Shown here piece after piece: positions 41,854 to 48,044 of a stretch of 54,532 nt of DNA. Made by a program: the position numbers and the translations under genes. Position 1 is the first letter of the stretch. Every line of letters starts with the position of its first letter. The DNA comes from Acidimicrobiales bacterium (lineage in GTDB: Bacteria > Actinomycetota > Acidimicrobiia > Acidimicrobiales > SZUA-35): the NCBI GenBank assembly GCA_020630195.1, contig JAHDBV010000022.1, positions 583 to 55,114 on the forward strand. The letters are read 5' to 3'. Below the pieces are notes generated by a model that did not search any database, was not told the origin of the DNA, and was given only the letters and a program-made list of their open reading frames with translations.

Positions 41854-43172
41854 ACCGCCACACCGACCCGTCATCCGCCCTCGTCCTGCCCGGAACCGGC
41901 CGTGACATGTCCCGGCGTCGCTTCCTCACCGTGCTCGGTGGTGCGGGTGTCGGGCTGGTCGCCTGCTCCCGCGGCGGCGCGGATGCGGGCCGGGCGCTGC
42001 CCGGCTCCCCCACCTCGACGACGCTGACACCCATCGGCGGCACCGTCGACACGACCCCACCACCGGCGCTCGCGGCCCCCACCGACCGGGTGCTCGTCGT
42101 GGTCGAACTCGCCGGCGGCAACGACGGCCTCTCGACCGTCGTGCCCGCCCTCGACGACGACTACCGCCGCCTCCGCGACCAGCTCGCCCTCGACCCCGAC
42201 GCGGTGCACTGGCTGGACGACGAGGTGGGGCTCCATCCGAACCTGTCCCGGCTCGCCCGGCACGGGGTGGCGACGGTCGAGGGTGTCGGCAGCGACACGC
42301 CCGATCTCTCCCACTTCGCCATGGAGGAGCGATGGATGCGGGGCGATCCCGCCGGCACGGCCCCGGTGCGCGACACCGTGCTCGGCCGTCTCACCACCGC
42401 GGTGTCGGCCGACGGTCGCCCGTTCGGGGCGGTCTCGGTGTCGGGGCCCAACCATCACCTCTCGGCGAACGCCCAGGCGGTCGCCATCTCCGATCCGGAG
42501 GCGCTCTGGTTCCTCGACCCGGAGATGGACTGGGTCGAGGTCAAGGCGCTCCGGGAGGTGTGGGGTGTCGCCGGCGGAGACCGCGAGACCGACGTCGCCC
42601 TGCGTCGCTCGGCCGGCCAGCTCAACGACCTGGCGGCGACCCTCGCCGCCCACGGCGTGGAACGGGACTGGGAGGATCCCCTCGTGGCCGAAGGCGGCCC
42701 GCTCGGCCCCGGTCTGGCACTCGCCGCCGATCTCATCTCGGCGGACGTCGGCATCCGTGTGGTGCACGCCCGCCTCGACGGCTTCGACACCCACGACGGT
42801 CATGGCTGGGCCCACGACCAGTTGATGGACGAGCTCGACCGGGGTGTCGGCGGGTTCCTCGATCGGATCGCCGAACGCGGCCTGGCCGACCGGGTCGTGG
42901 TCGCCACCACGAGCGAGTTCGGTCGCCGACTCCGGGCCAACGCCTCGGTCGGGCTCGACCACGGCACCGCCTCGACGATGCTCGTGGCGGGGGCGGTCAC
43001 CCCCGGCCGCCACGGCGAGCCCTCGTCGCTCACCACCCTCGATCGGGACGACAACCAGATCGCCACGACGTCGTTCGATCGCTACCTGGCCTCGCTCGGT
43101 CAGGAGTGGATGGGTGTCGACGCCGAGTGGCTGCTGCCCGAGCGCGCCGAGCCCCTCGGGCTCTGGGCCTGA
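41850..43172 (+). CDS. DUF1501 family protein, Tat-exported lipoprotein
   Basis: A 440-residue DUF1501 protein (alkaline-phosphatase-like fold). The N-terminus has a twin-arginine motif SRRRFLTVLGG (21-31) and lipobox GLVAC with Cys39, predicting Tat export and lipid anchoring. A Pro/Thr/Gly linker follows. Core motifs are LVVVELAGGNDGLSTVVP, LHPNLSRLARHG, LDGFDTHDGHGWAH and TTSEFGRRLRAN, with the usual THD metal-site-like segment. A start at Met20 is possible. It overlaps DUF1800 by four bases and shares its operon. The folded-before-export prediction suggests a cofactor or metal is inserted in the cytosol. The substrate is unknown. Confidence 0.9.
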   Translation: MNRHTDPSSALVLPGTGRDMSRRRFLTVLGGAGVGLVACSRGGADAGRALPGSPTSTTLTPIGGTVDTTPPPALAAPTDRVLVVVELAGGNDGLSTVVPALDDDYRRLRDQLALDPDAVHWLDDEVGLHPNLSRLARHGVATVEGVGSDTPDLSHFAMEERWMRGDPAGTAPVRDTVLGRLTTAVSADGRPFGAVSVSGPNHHLSANAQAVAISDPEALWFLDPEMDWVEVKALREVWGVAGGDRETDVALRRSAGQLNDLAATLAAHGVERDWEDPLVAEGGPLGPGLALAADLISADVGIRVVHARLDGFDTHDGHGWAHDQLMDELDRGVGGFLDRIAERGLADRVVVATTSEFGRRLRANASVGLDHGTASTMLVAGAVTPGRHGEPSSLTTLDRDDNQIATTSFDRYLASLGQEWMGVDAEWLLPERAEPLGLWA

Positions 43173-43177
43173 GTCGC

Positions 43178-43212
43178 CGACCCGGCGCCCGGGACCGCAC
43201 CGGGCCGGGTCG
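43178..43212 (+). terminator. Hairpin after the DUF1501 gene, next to a promoter box
   Basis: CGACCCGGC (43178-43186) and GCCGGGTCG (43204-43212) pair perfectly around a 17-base loop. TAGGCT, the -10 box of the next gene, begins two bases later at 43214. Position supports a terminator; no T-run is present. Confidence 0.5.
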
Positions 43213-43225
43213 GTAGGCTCCGGGC

Positions 43226-44464
43226 ATGTTCCCCGCCGCCGTCACCCGTGTGTCCCACTGGCGTGCCCGCCGGGCCCGCCCCTCGCCCCGGTTCGGCCTG
43301 CTGTGGGCCTCGTTGCTCCTCGTGCTCGTCGCCGCCGCACCCGCGGCGGCCCAGTCGGCCGGCGATCTGGCCGCCGACGTCAACCGCTCGGGCAGCTCGG
43401 TCGACGGCTCGATCGACGCCTCCCTCGCCGAGGCGATCTCGGAGGCCAACGCCAACGGCATCGGCTACGTGGAGGGCTCGTTCGGCGACGGCGACGCGGC
43501 CACCGCCCTCGCCGAGTCGGTCCAGGCCGAGCTCGAGAGCCTCGGCAGCTCGATCCACACGGTGGTCGTCCGCAGCGACGCCGGGGTCGGCGCCGCGTCC
43601 GGGCAGTTCGGTTCCGGCGACGTCGTGGCCGGCATCGACGCCGGCTTCTCGGCGTTCGCCGCCGGCAACAACGCCGAGGGGCTGGCCGCCTTCACCGACT
43701 TCATCACCTCGCCCACGGTCACACCGTCGCCCTCGAGTGGTTCGGGCGGCGGCATCTCCGGCGGCGTGCTGGCCGGCGGTGCCGGCGTCGTGGCGGCCGG
43801 CGGCGGTGCGATCTGGTACCGCAACAAGAAGCGGCGGGAGCAGCGCCTCGCCGACGACCTCGAAGCCGACCGTGACGAGATCAACCAGCAGCTCCGGGAC
43901 AACGCCGACAAGGTGATCGACCTCGGTGATGCCGTGATCGCCTCCGGCGACACCGAGCTCCAGCAGATCTACTCGGAGGCCTCGGCCACCTATCAGGACG
44001 TCTCCCGCTCGATCGAAGGGGCGACGACGGCCGAGCAGGTCGACGCCCTCGACGACCGCATCGATCACGCCGAGTGGCAGTTCGAGCTGATCGAGGCCCG
44101 GCTCGCCGGCGAGCCCGATCCGGTGTCACCCGCCGAGGTCGCCGCGGAGGCGGCGGCCAAGCGTGCCGAGGACATGTCGAAGCCGGCGCTCGGCAAGGAC
44201 GAGACGATCTTCGAACGACCCGGTGGGTCGACCACGCCCCGGCCACCCGCCGCACCCGTGCCGATCCCGATGCCCCGTGGCGGCTACGGCCGACGTCGGC
44301 GTCGTGGTGGCATGGGACCGGTGATCATCGGTGGCGGCGGCTACGGCAGCCGACGCACCCAACGACGTCGTGGTGGTGGCGGCTTCGGCGGAGGCGGTGG
44401 CTTCCGTGGTGGTTCGGGCGGCCGCAGCTTCGGCGGCGGCGGCTCGGGCGGCCGGAACTTCTGA
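43226..44464 (+). CDS. Secreted/membrane protein with coiled coil and glycine-rich tail (unknown function)
   Basis: A 412-residue protein I do not recognise. It has a signal peptide (to about residue 40, LVAAAPAAAQS), then an extracytoplasmic Ala/Gly/Ser-rich domain (about 42-165). A single membrane segment follows (about 170-192, GGVLAGGAGVVAAGGGAIWY) with a basic stop-transfer (RNKKRREQR) and a charged coiled coil (about 195-295). The tail is Pro-, Arg- and Gly-rich, with GGGYGRRRRRG-like and GGGGFGGGGG-like runs. This resembles the layout of TPM-type membrane proteins, but the TPM motifs are not clear. It starts at ATG 43226, six bases after TAGGCT. The RecB-type nuclease gene follows. Confidence 0.72.
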   Translation: MFPAAVTRVSHWRARRARPSPRFGLLWASLLLVLVAAAPAAAQSAGDLAADVNRSGSSVDGSIDASLAEAISEANANGIGYVEGSFGDGDAATALAESVQAELESLGSSIHTVVVRSDAGVGAASGQFGSGDVVAGIDAGFSAFAAGNNAEGLAAFTDFITSPTVTPSPSSGSGGGISGGVLAGGAGVVAAGGGAIWYRNKKRREQRLADDLEADRDEINQQLRDNADKVIDLGDAVIASGDTELQQIYSEASATYQDVSRSIEGATTAEQVDALDDRIDHAEWQFELIEARLAGEPDPVSPAEVAAEAAAKRAEDMSKPALGKDETIFERPGGSTTPRPPAAPVPIPMPRGGYGRRRRRGGMGPVIIGGGGYGSRRTQRRRGGGGFGGGGGFRGGSGGRSFGGGGSGGRNF

Positions 44465-44597
44465 CGTGCGCGGCGGCCCCGAGCCCGACGTCGACCCGGC
44501 GATCCTCGACGAGATCGACGACGCGGCACTGCCCGGTGGCGAACGGCGCGGGGCCGACATCCCCCTCGGTGTCACAGGGCCGGACCAAGATGAGGAC

Positions 44598-45503
44598 ATG
44601 GCGCTGACCGTCGTCCCCGACACCCCCGACCTCGAGGTCGAGACCGACGAGGTCGCCGCCGGCGCCGATGCGGGAGTCGGCGTCGAGCCTCCGCCCTACC
44701 TGTCGCCGTCGTCGGCCTCCGCGTTCGACCACTGCCCCCGGCGGTGGAAGTTCAAGTACGTCGATCGCCTCCCCGAGCCCTCAGGGCAGCCGGCGCTCGT
44801 CGGCACGTTCGCCCACCGTGTCCTCGAGCTGCTCTGCGAGCTGCCGCCCGAGGGTCGCACACAGGACACGGCGAAGGCCCTCGCCCGGGAGTGCTGGCCC
44901 GAGATGGCCGCCGATCCCGAGTTCGCCGCCCTCGAACTCGACGCCGACGGCGAGCGGGCATTCCGCTGGCAGGGCTGGCTGGCCATCGCCGGGTTGTGGA
45001 CCCTCGAGGACCCGTCGGATGTCGACGTCGTGGCGACCGAACGCAAGGTCTCCGCCGATCTCGGCGAGGTTCCCTTCCTCGGGATCGTGGATCGGCTCGA
45101 CCGCCGCAACGGGCAGCTGGTCGTGAGCGACTACAAGTCGGGCACGGTGCCACGGCTGCGGTTCCGGGGCGACAAGATCCAGCAGGTCCTGCTCTACGCC
45201 GCCGCCATCAACGAGCACGAGGGTGAGCTGCCCGACCGTGCCCGACTGCTCTATCTCGGCCAGCGCATCATCGACATCCCGGTCACCCCACGCCGCCTCG
45301 AGGACGCCACCGGCGCCCTCGCCGAGACCTGGGGAGCCGTCGGTACGGCGTGCTCGGCGGGTGAGTTCGAGGCGAAACCCGGAGTGCTGTGTGGCTGGTG
45401 CCCCTTCGCCGAGCAGTGCCCCGAGGGGCGGGCCGAGCTGGAGACCCGGCTCGCGAACGGCAACCTGCCCGACCACGCACCGGCCCGGGTGCTGGTGGCC
45501 TGA
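44598..45503 (+). CDS. RecB-family PD-(D/E)XK nuclease with Fe-S cysteines
   Basis: A 301-residue nuclease of the Cas4/RecB/AddB-like superfamily. SASAFDHCPRRWKFKYVDRL gives the first cluster cysteine; the core has FLGIVDRLD and LVVSDYKSGTV (the D and x-D/E-x-K motif); the end has LCGWCPFAEQCPEG, giving C-x2-C-x5-C. The four cysteines are those that hold a 4Fe-4S cluster in AddB and Cas4. It stands alone, with no CRISPR array or helicase next to it, so a repair or DNA-processing role is likely. The start ATG 44598 has CAAGAT six bases upstream; an in-frame GTG at 44466 would add 44 residues with coding-like composition, so the true start is unsure. Confidence 0.83.
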   Translation: MALTVVPDTPDLEVETDEVAAGADAGVGVEPPPYLSPSSASAFDHCPRRWKFKYVDRLPEPSGQPALVGTFAHRVLELLCELPPEGRTQDTAKALARECWPEMAADPEFAALELDADGERAFRWQGWLAIAGLWTLEDPSDVDVVATERKVSADLGEVPFLGIVDRLDRRNGQLVVSDYKSGTVPRLRFRGDKIQQVLLYAAAINEHEGELPDRARLLYLGQRIIDIPVTPRRLEDATGALAETWGAVGTACSAGEFEAKPGVLCGWCPFAEQCPEGRAELETRLANGNLPDHAPARVLVA

Positions 45504-45508
45504 CGCTC

Positions 45509-45524
45509 GGCCGCTCAGGCGGCC
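45509..45524. terminator. Convergent hairpin at the ribH stop codon
   Basis: GGCCGC and GCGGCC pair around TCAG, the loop holding the complement of the ribH stop codon. It lies six bases after the nuclease gene stop. No T-run. It has the same form as the hairpin at 6855-6870. Confidence 0.45.
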
Positions 45525-45976
45525 AGACGCTCCCGCAACCGGAGCGTCGCCAGGGCGGCATCACCGACCTCGCGTCCCTTCGAGATCAGATGGGCGGCGA
45601 AGAAGTCGTCGTGCACGGCGTGTTCGTGGAAGTGATGCGGAGTGAGCACGCAGCTGAACACCGGGTGGCCGGTGTCGAGTTGGACCCGCATCAGACCCGA
45701 GATCACCGCGTCGGCCACGAACTCGTGGCGGTAGATGCCGCCGTCGGTGACGAGGCCGATCGCGATGGCCGCGTCGAAGCGACCCGTCTCGAGCAGGGAC
45801 CGGATCATGAGCGGCACTTCGAACGCGCCGGGAACCGTCGTCTCGACGAGCTCGAGTTCGTCGGCCACGGACTCGTGCAGGCCGTGCACGGCACGACCGA
45901 CGAGCTCGGCATGCCAGCCGGCTCGCACGACGGCGACGCGGGGTGTCGGGGACGATCGATCGATGGTCGAGTTCAT
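45515..45976 (-). CDS. ribH: 6,7-dimethyl-8-ribityllumazine synthase, RibH2-like
   Basis: A 153-residue lumazine synthase, which condenses a ribityl-pyrimidine with dihydroxybutanone phosphate, the penultimate riboflavin step. Traces include RAGWHAELVGRAVHGL (substrate binding), PGAFEVPLMIRSLLETG, DAAIAIGLVTDGG and HDDFFAAHL. RAGWHAEL and the short length resemble the RibH2 (type II, decameric) form known from Brucella and Mesorhizobium. No other rib gene is near. The ATG 45976 sits eight bases after TAGGTT of a SoxR-type promoter, so it is probably leaderless and redox-controlled. Flavin supply under oxidative stress is an inferred role. Confidence 0.87.
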   Translation of the reverse strand: MNSTIDRSSPTPRVAVVRAGWHAELVGRAVHGLHESVADELELVETTVPGAFEVPLMIRSLLETGRFDAAIAIGLVTDGGIYRHEFVADAVISGLMRVQLDTGHPVFSCVLTPHHFHEHAVHDDFFAAHLISKGREVGDAALATLRLRERLAA

Positions 45977-45984
45977 GGAGACCG

Positions 45985-46015
45985 AACCTAGAACTTCACG
46001 TGAACTTGAAGTCAA
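45985..46015 (-). promoter_or_regulatory. MerR-type promoter of ribH with SoxR-like box
   Basis: Minus-strand TTGACT (complement of 46010-46015) and TAGGTT (complement of 45985-45990) are separated by 19 bases, the long spacer that MerR-family activators remodel. The spacer contains TTCAAGTT facing CACGTGAA, a dyad with 6 of 8 matches to a perfect inverted repeat and similar to the SoxR half-site CTCAAGTT; the core TTCACGTGAA is a perfect palindrome. It lies between ribH and the divergent soxR gene. Confidence 0.8.
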
Positions 46016-46041
46016 GCCCACCATCTGGCAGCGTGGAGCAC

Positions 46042-46512
46042 ATGGCCGACGACCGGGACGAGTTGTCCATCGGGGCGGTCGCCGACCGCCTCGGTGTCCG
46101 CACGAGCCTCCTGCGCTACTACGAGAGTCGGGGCCTGATCTCGAGTCGGCGGACCGATGGCGGGCAGCGCCGCTACGGCCGCGACGTGCTCCGCCGGGTC
46201 TCGTTCGTCCGGGCCGCCCAGCAGGTCGGCCTGCCCCTCGCCGAGATCGAACAGCGGCTCGCCGTCCTCCCACCCGATCGAGCACCGACCGTCGAGGAGT
46301 GGGAGGAGCTGGCCACCACCTGGAAACCACGGCTCGACGAGCAGGTCCGCACACTCGTCGGCATCCGCGATCGGCTGGCCTCCTGCATCGGCTGCGGGTG
46401 CCTCTCGCTCGACGCCTGTGCGGTGTTCAACCCCGCCGACGCGGCCGGCGCCGAGGGCCCCGGCGCCCACTACCTCGTGGTCGAGGGATCCGAGGACTCA
46501 CCCGGCTCGTGA
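46042..46512 (+). CDS. soxR: SoxR, MerR-family [2Fe-2S] redox regulator
   Basis: A 156-residue SoxR homolog. The MerR-type HTH (about 9-30, GAVADRLGVRTSLLRYYESRG) is followed by a dimerisation helix and the cluster motif C115-x2-C118-x-C120-x5-C126 (CIGCGCLSLDAC), spaced exactly as in Escherichia coli SoxR (C119/122/124/130). It should sense redox-active compounds or superoxide through the 2Fe-2S cluster and activate a promoter with a 19-base spacer. Such a promoter is found at the divergent ribH gene. ATG 46042 follows CAGCGT by seven bases. Unlike the enterobacterial case there is no soxS next to it. Confidence 0.93.
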   Translation: MADDRDELSIGAVADRLGVRTSLLRYYESRGLISSRRTDGGQRRYGRDVLRRVSFVRAAQQVGLPLAEIEQRLAVLPPDRAPTVEEWEELATTWKPRLDEQVRTLVGIRDRLASCIGCGCLSLDACAVFNPADAAGAEGPGAHYLVVEGSEDSPGS

Positions 46513-46518
46513 CCGAGG

Positions 46519-46614
46519 TCACCCCGATCGTGGGTGAAGGTCCCCGATCCTCTGGTGCGTGCGCGACCAATCACTCAATGTGGTCGTCGAGACGACCGAA
46601 GCAAGAGTCGACTC
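46519..46614 (+). other. Hairpin-forming leader between soxR and the small DUF2510 gene
   Basis: Three short inverted repeats lie here: TCACCC/GGGTGA (46519-46537), GGTCGTC/GACGACC (46582-46597) and GAGTCGACTC (46605-46614). The first may terminate soxR; the others could fold in the leader of the following small gene. No known riboswitch family is recognised. Confidence 0.4.
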
Positions 46615-46667
46615 GATGGGGACCACCACGGCGGAAACCGTCATCGGGCATCAACGGAGATGTGGAC

Positions 46668-46847
46668 ATGACGACGTTCGACACACGGCCAGCGACAAGC
46701 GGGACCTCGCGGGCCACCACGATCATCGGCAAGGGTTGGCATGACGACCCGTTCGCCGAGCATCGGCTGCGCTACCACGACGGCATCGGTTGGACCGATC
46801 ACGTCACCCACTTCGGGCCCACGCCCTGCCGCGGCTGCGCCCGCTGA
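46668..46847 (+). CDS. Small DUF2510-like protein (59 residues)
   Basis: A 59-residue protein: an N-terminal Thr/Ser-rich stretch, then a DUF2510-like segment (GKGWHDDPFAEHRLRYHDG, GWTDHV) and a short tail ending PCRGCAR. It has no membrane helix, unlike most DUF2510 proteins, and the two cysteines could form a metal or redox site. GGAGA lies eight bases before ATG 46668, giving a good start. It has its own leader region downstream of soxR. Function is unknown. Confidence 0.7.
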   Translation: MTTFDTRPATSGTSRATTIIGKGWHDDPFAEHRLRYHDGIGWTDHVTHFGPTPCRGCAR

Positions 46848-46851
46848 TCCC

Positions 46852-46868
46852 GGCCGGCTGAGCCGGCC
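46852..46868. terminator. Convergent hairpin before the CapA-like stop codon
   Basis: GGCCGGC and GCCGGCC pair around a TGA loop in the 21-base gap between the small DUF2510 gene and the converging CapA-like gene. No T-run. Terminator role inferred from position. Confidence 0.5.
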
Positions 46869-48044
46869 TCAGCACCGACCCGTGTGATCGGGTGACGGGA
46901 TCGCACGACCCTCGTCGTCGAGCACCCAACCCGTCGAATGACCCTCGATCTGCTCGAGGATCTGCGCCGCCCGGTCGGGGCCGGGCAACGACGCCACGCC
47001 GCCGGGCACCAGCACCGGCACGACCTGCAACGACACCTCGGGGTCGCCACCACGCTCGGTCTCGGCGAGTTCGAAGCGGAACATCGCCGAGTTCGCCGTG
47101 AGTCCCCGGGCGCTCGGGAACGCGAAGTTGCCGGTCGATTCGACGAGCAGGGCGTCACCGACCGAACGGATGCCCTGGAGCACGTGGGGGTGGCCGTTGA
47201 CGATGACGTCGGCGCCGAGCTCGGCCCAGCGGGCCGACAGTTCCAGCATCATCGACCCCGCGCACAACTCGCCTTCGGGGCCGCCGTGTGTCGTGACGAT
47301 CACCAGGTCGGTCGTGGCCGTGAGCTCGGAGATCGAGGCCTCCACCGGGCCGACGAGCGTCGGGCAGGCCCAGTTGACCTCCGGCCGGGTGTTCTCCCCG
47401 GACGCCGACCAGTCGCACGGCACCCGTGAGGCACTCACCACGCCGATGCGCCAGCCCTCGACCTCGACGACGAGCGGCACCACGGCCTCCTCGGCCGTTC
47501 GCCCCGCCCCGACACGCGCCAAGCCGGCCTCGTCGATCTCGGTGAGGGTCTGGTCGACCGCCGACGGGCCGTAGTCGAGCACGTGGTTGTTCCCGAGCAG
47601 GACGACGTCGACACCGGCGTCGACCAACAATCCGAGCGACTCGGGTGGCGAGCGGAACACGAACGACTTGGGGAACGGCGTACCGACCCCGACATCGGCG
47701 ACGGCCGTCTCGAGGTTCACGAACATCAGGTCCGGTTCGGCGAGCAGTCCGTCGAGATCGCCGAACGGGTCGCGGGCGTCGAGGCCGTTGGTGAACGAGG
47801 TGTCTCCGGCGAACCCGAGCACGACGGTGGGTCGCGGTGGTTCGGTCGTGGTCGTCGTCGGGGCGGTGGTGGTCGTGGTCGGGGCGGCCGTGGTCGTGGT
47901 CGACGAGGGCGGCGCCGCCGTGGTCGAGGCCGAGACGTCCTCGGTCACCCGGACGGTGACCTCGAAGCGATCGTCCCGGGCGCACGACGCCATCACGAGC
48001 CCCGCCACGAGCAGGACGGTCACGAGCCGGGCCGGGCGGGTCAC
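46869..48044 (-). CDS. CapA-family metallophosphoesterase-like lipoprotein
   Basis: A 391-residue CapA/PgsA-like protein. A signal peptide ends at lipobox VMASC (Cys21), followed by a Thr/Ala/Pro-rich linker (about 40-70) that is probably extended or glycosylated. The CapA domain has LGFAGDTSF, FVNLETAVAD, LLGNNHVLDYG, VTTHGG and VNGHPHVLQG. In some firmicutes CapA proteins help export or anchor poly-gamma-glutamate, but the other cap genes are absent here, so an unrelated cell-envelope role is likelier. Its GTG start at 48044 overlaps the AddA-like gene by four bases (GTGA), so it is translated with the repair operon. Confidence 0.87.
   Translation of the reverse strand: MTRPARLVTVLLVAGLVMASCARDDRFEVTVRVTEDVSASTTAAPPSSTTTTAAPTTTTTAPTTTTTEPPRPTVVLGFAGDTSFTNGLDARDPFGDLDGLLAEPDLMFVNLETAVADVGVGTPFPKSFVFRSPPESLGLLVDAGVDVVLLGNNHVLDYGPSAVDQTLTEIDEAGLARVGAGRTAEEAVVPLVVEVEGWRIGVVSASRVPCDWSASGENTRPEVNWACPTLVGPVEASISELTATTDLVIVTTHGGPEGELCAGSMMLELSARWAELGADVIVNGHPHVLQGIRSVGDALLVESTGNFAFPSARGLTANSAMFRFELAETERGGDPEVSLQVVPVLVPGGVASLPGPDRAAQILEQIEGHSTGWVLDDEGRAIPSPDHTGRC

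Noticed and set aside
44345-44462. Nucleotide repeat array of GGTGGCGGC units
   Set aside because: It is explained by the glycine-rich tail of the coding sequence; unit lengths are irregular and there are no conserved spacers.
44598-45503. Cas4-like nuclease suggesting a CRISPR system
   Set aside because: No repeats, no cas1/cas2 and no effector genes occur nearby; the four-cysteine RecB-type domain alone is not diagnostic.
46042-46512. Mercury- or copper-type MerR regulator
   Set aside because: The C-x2-C-x-C-x5-C spacing is exactly that of SoxR, and no metal-resistance genes are adjacent.
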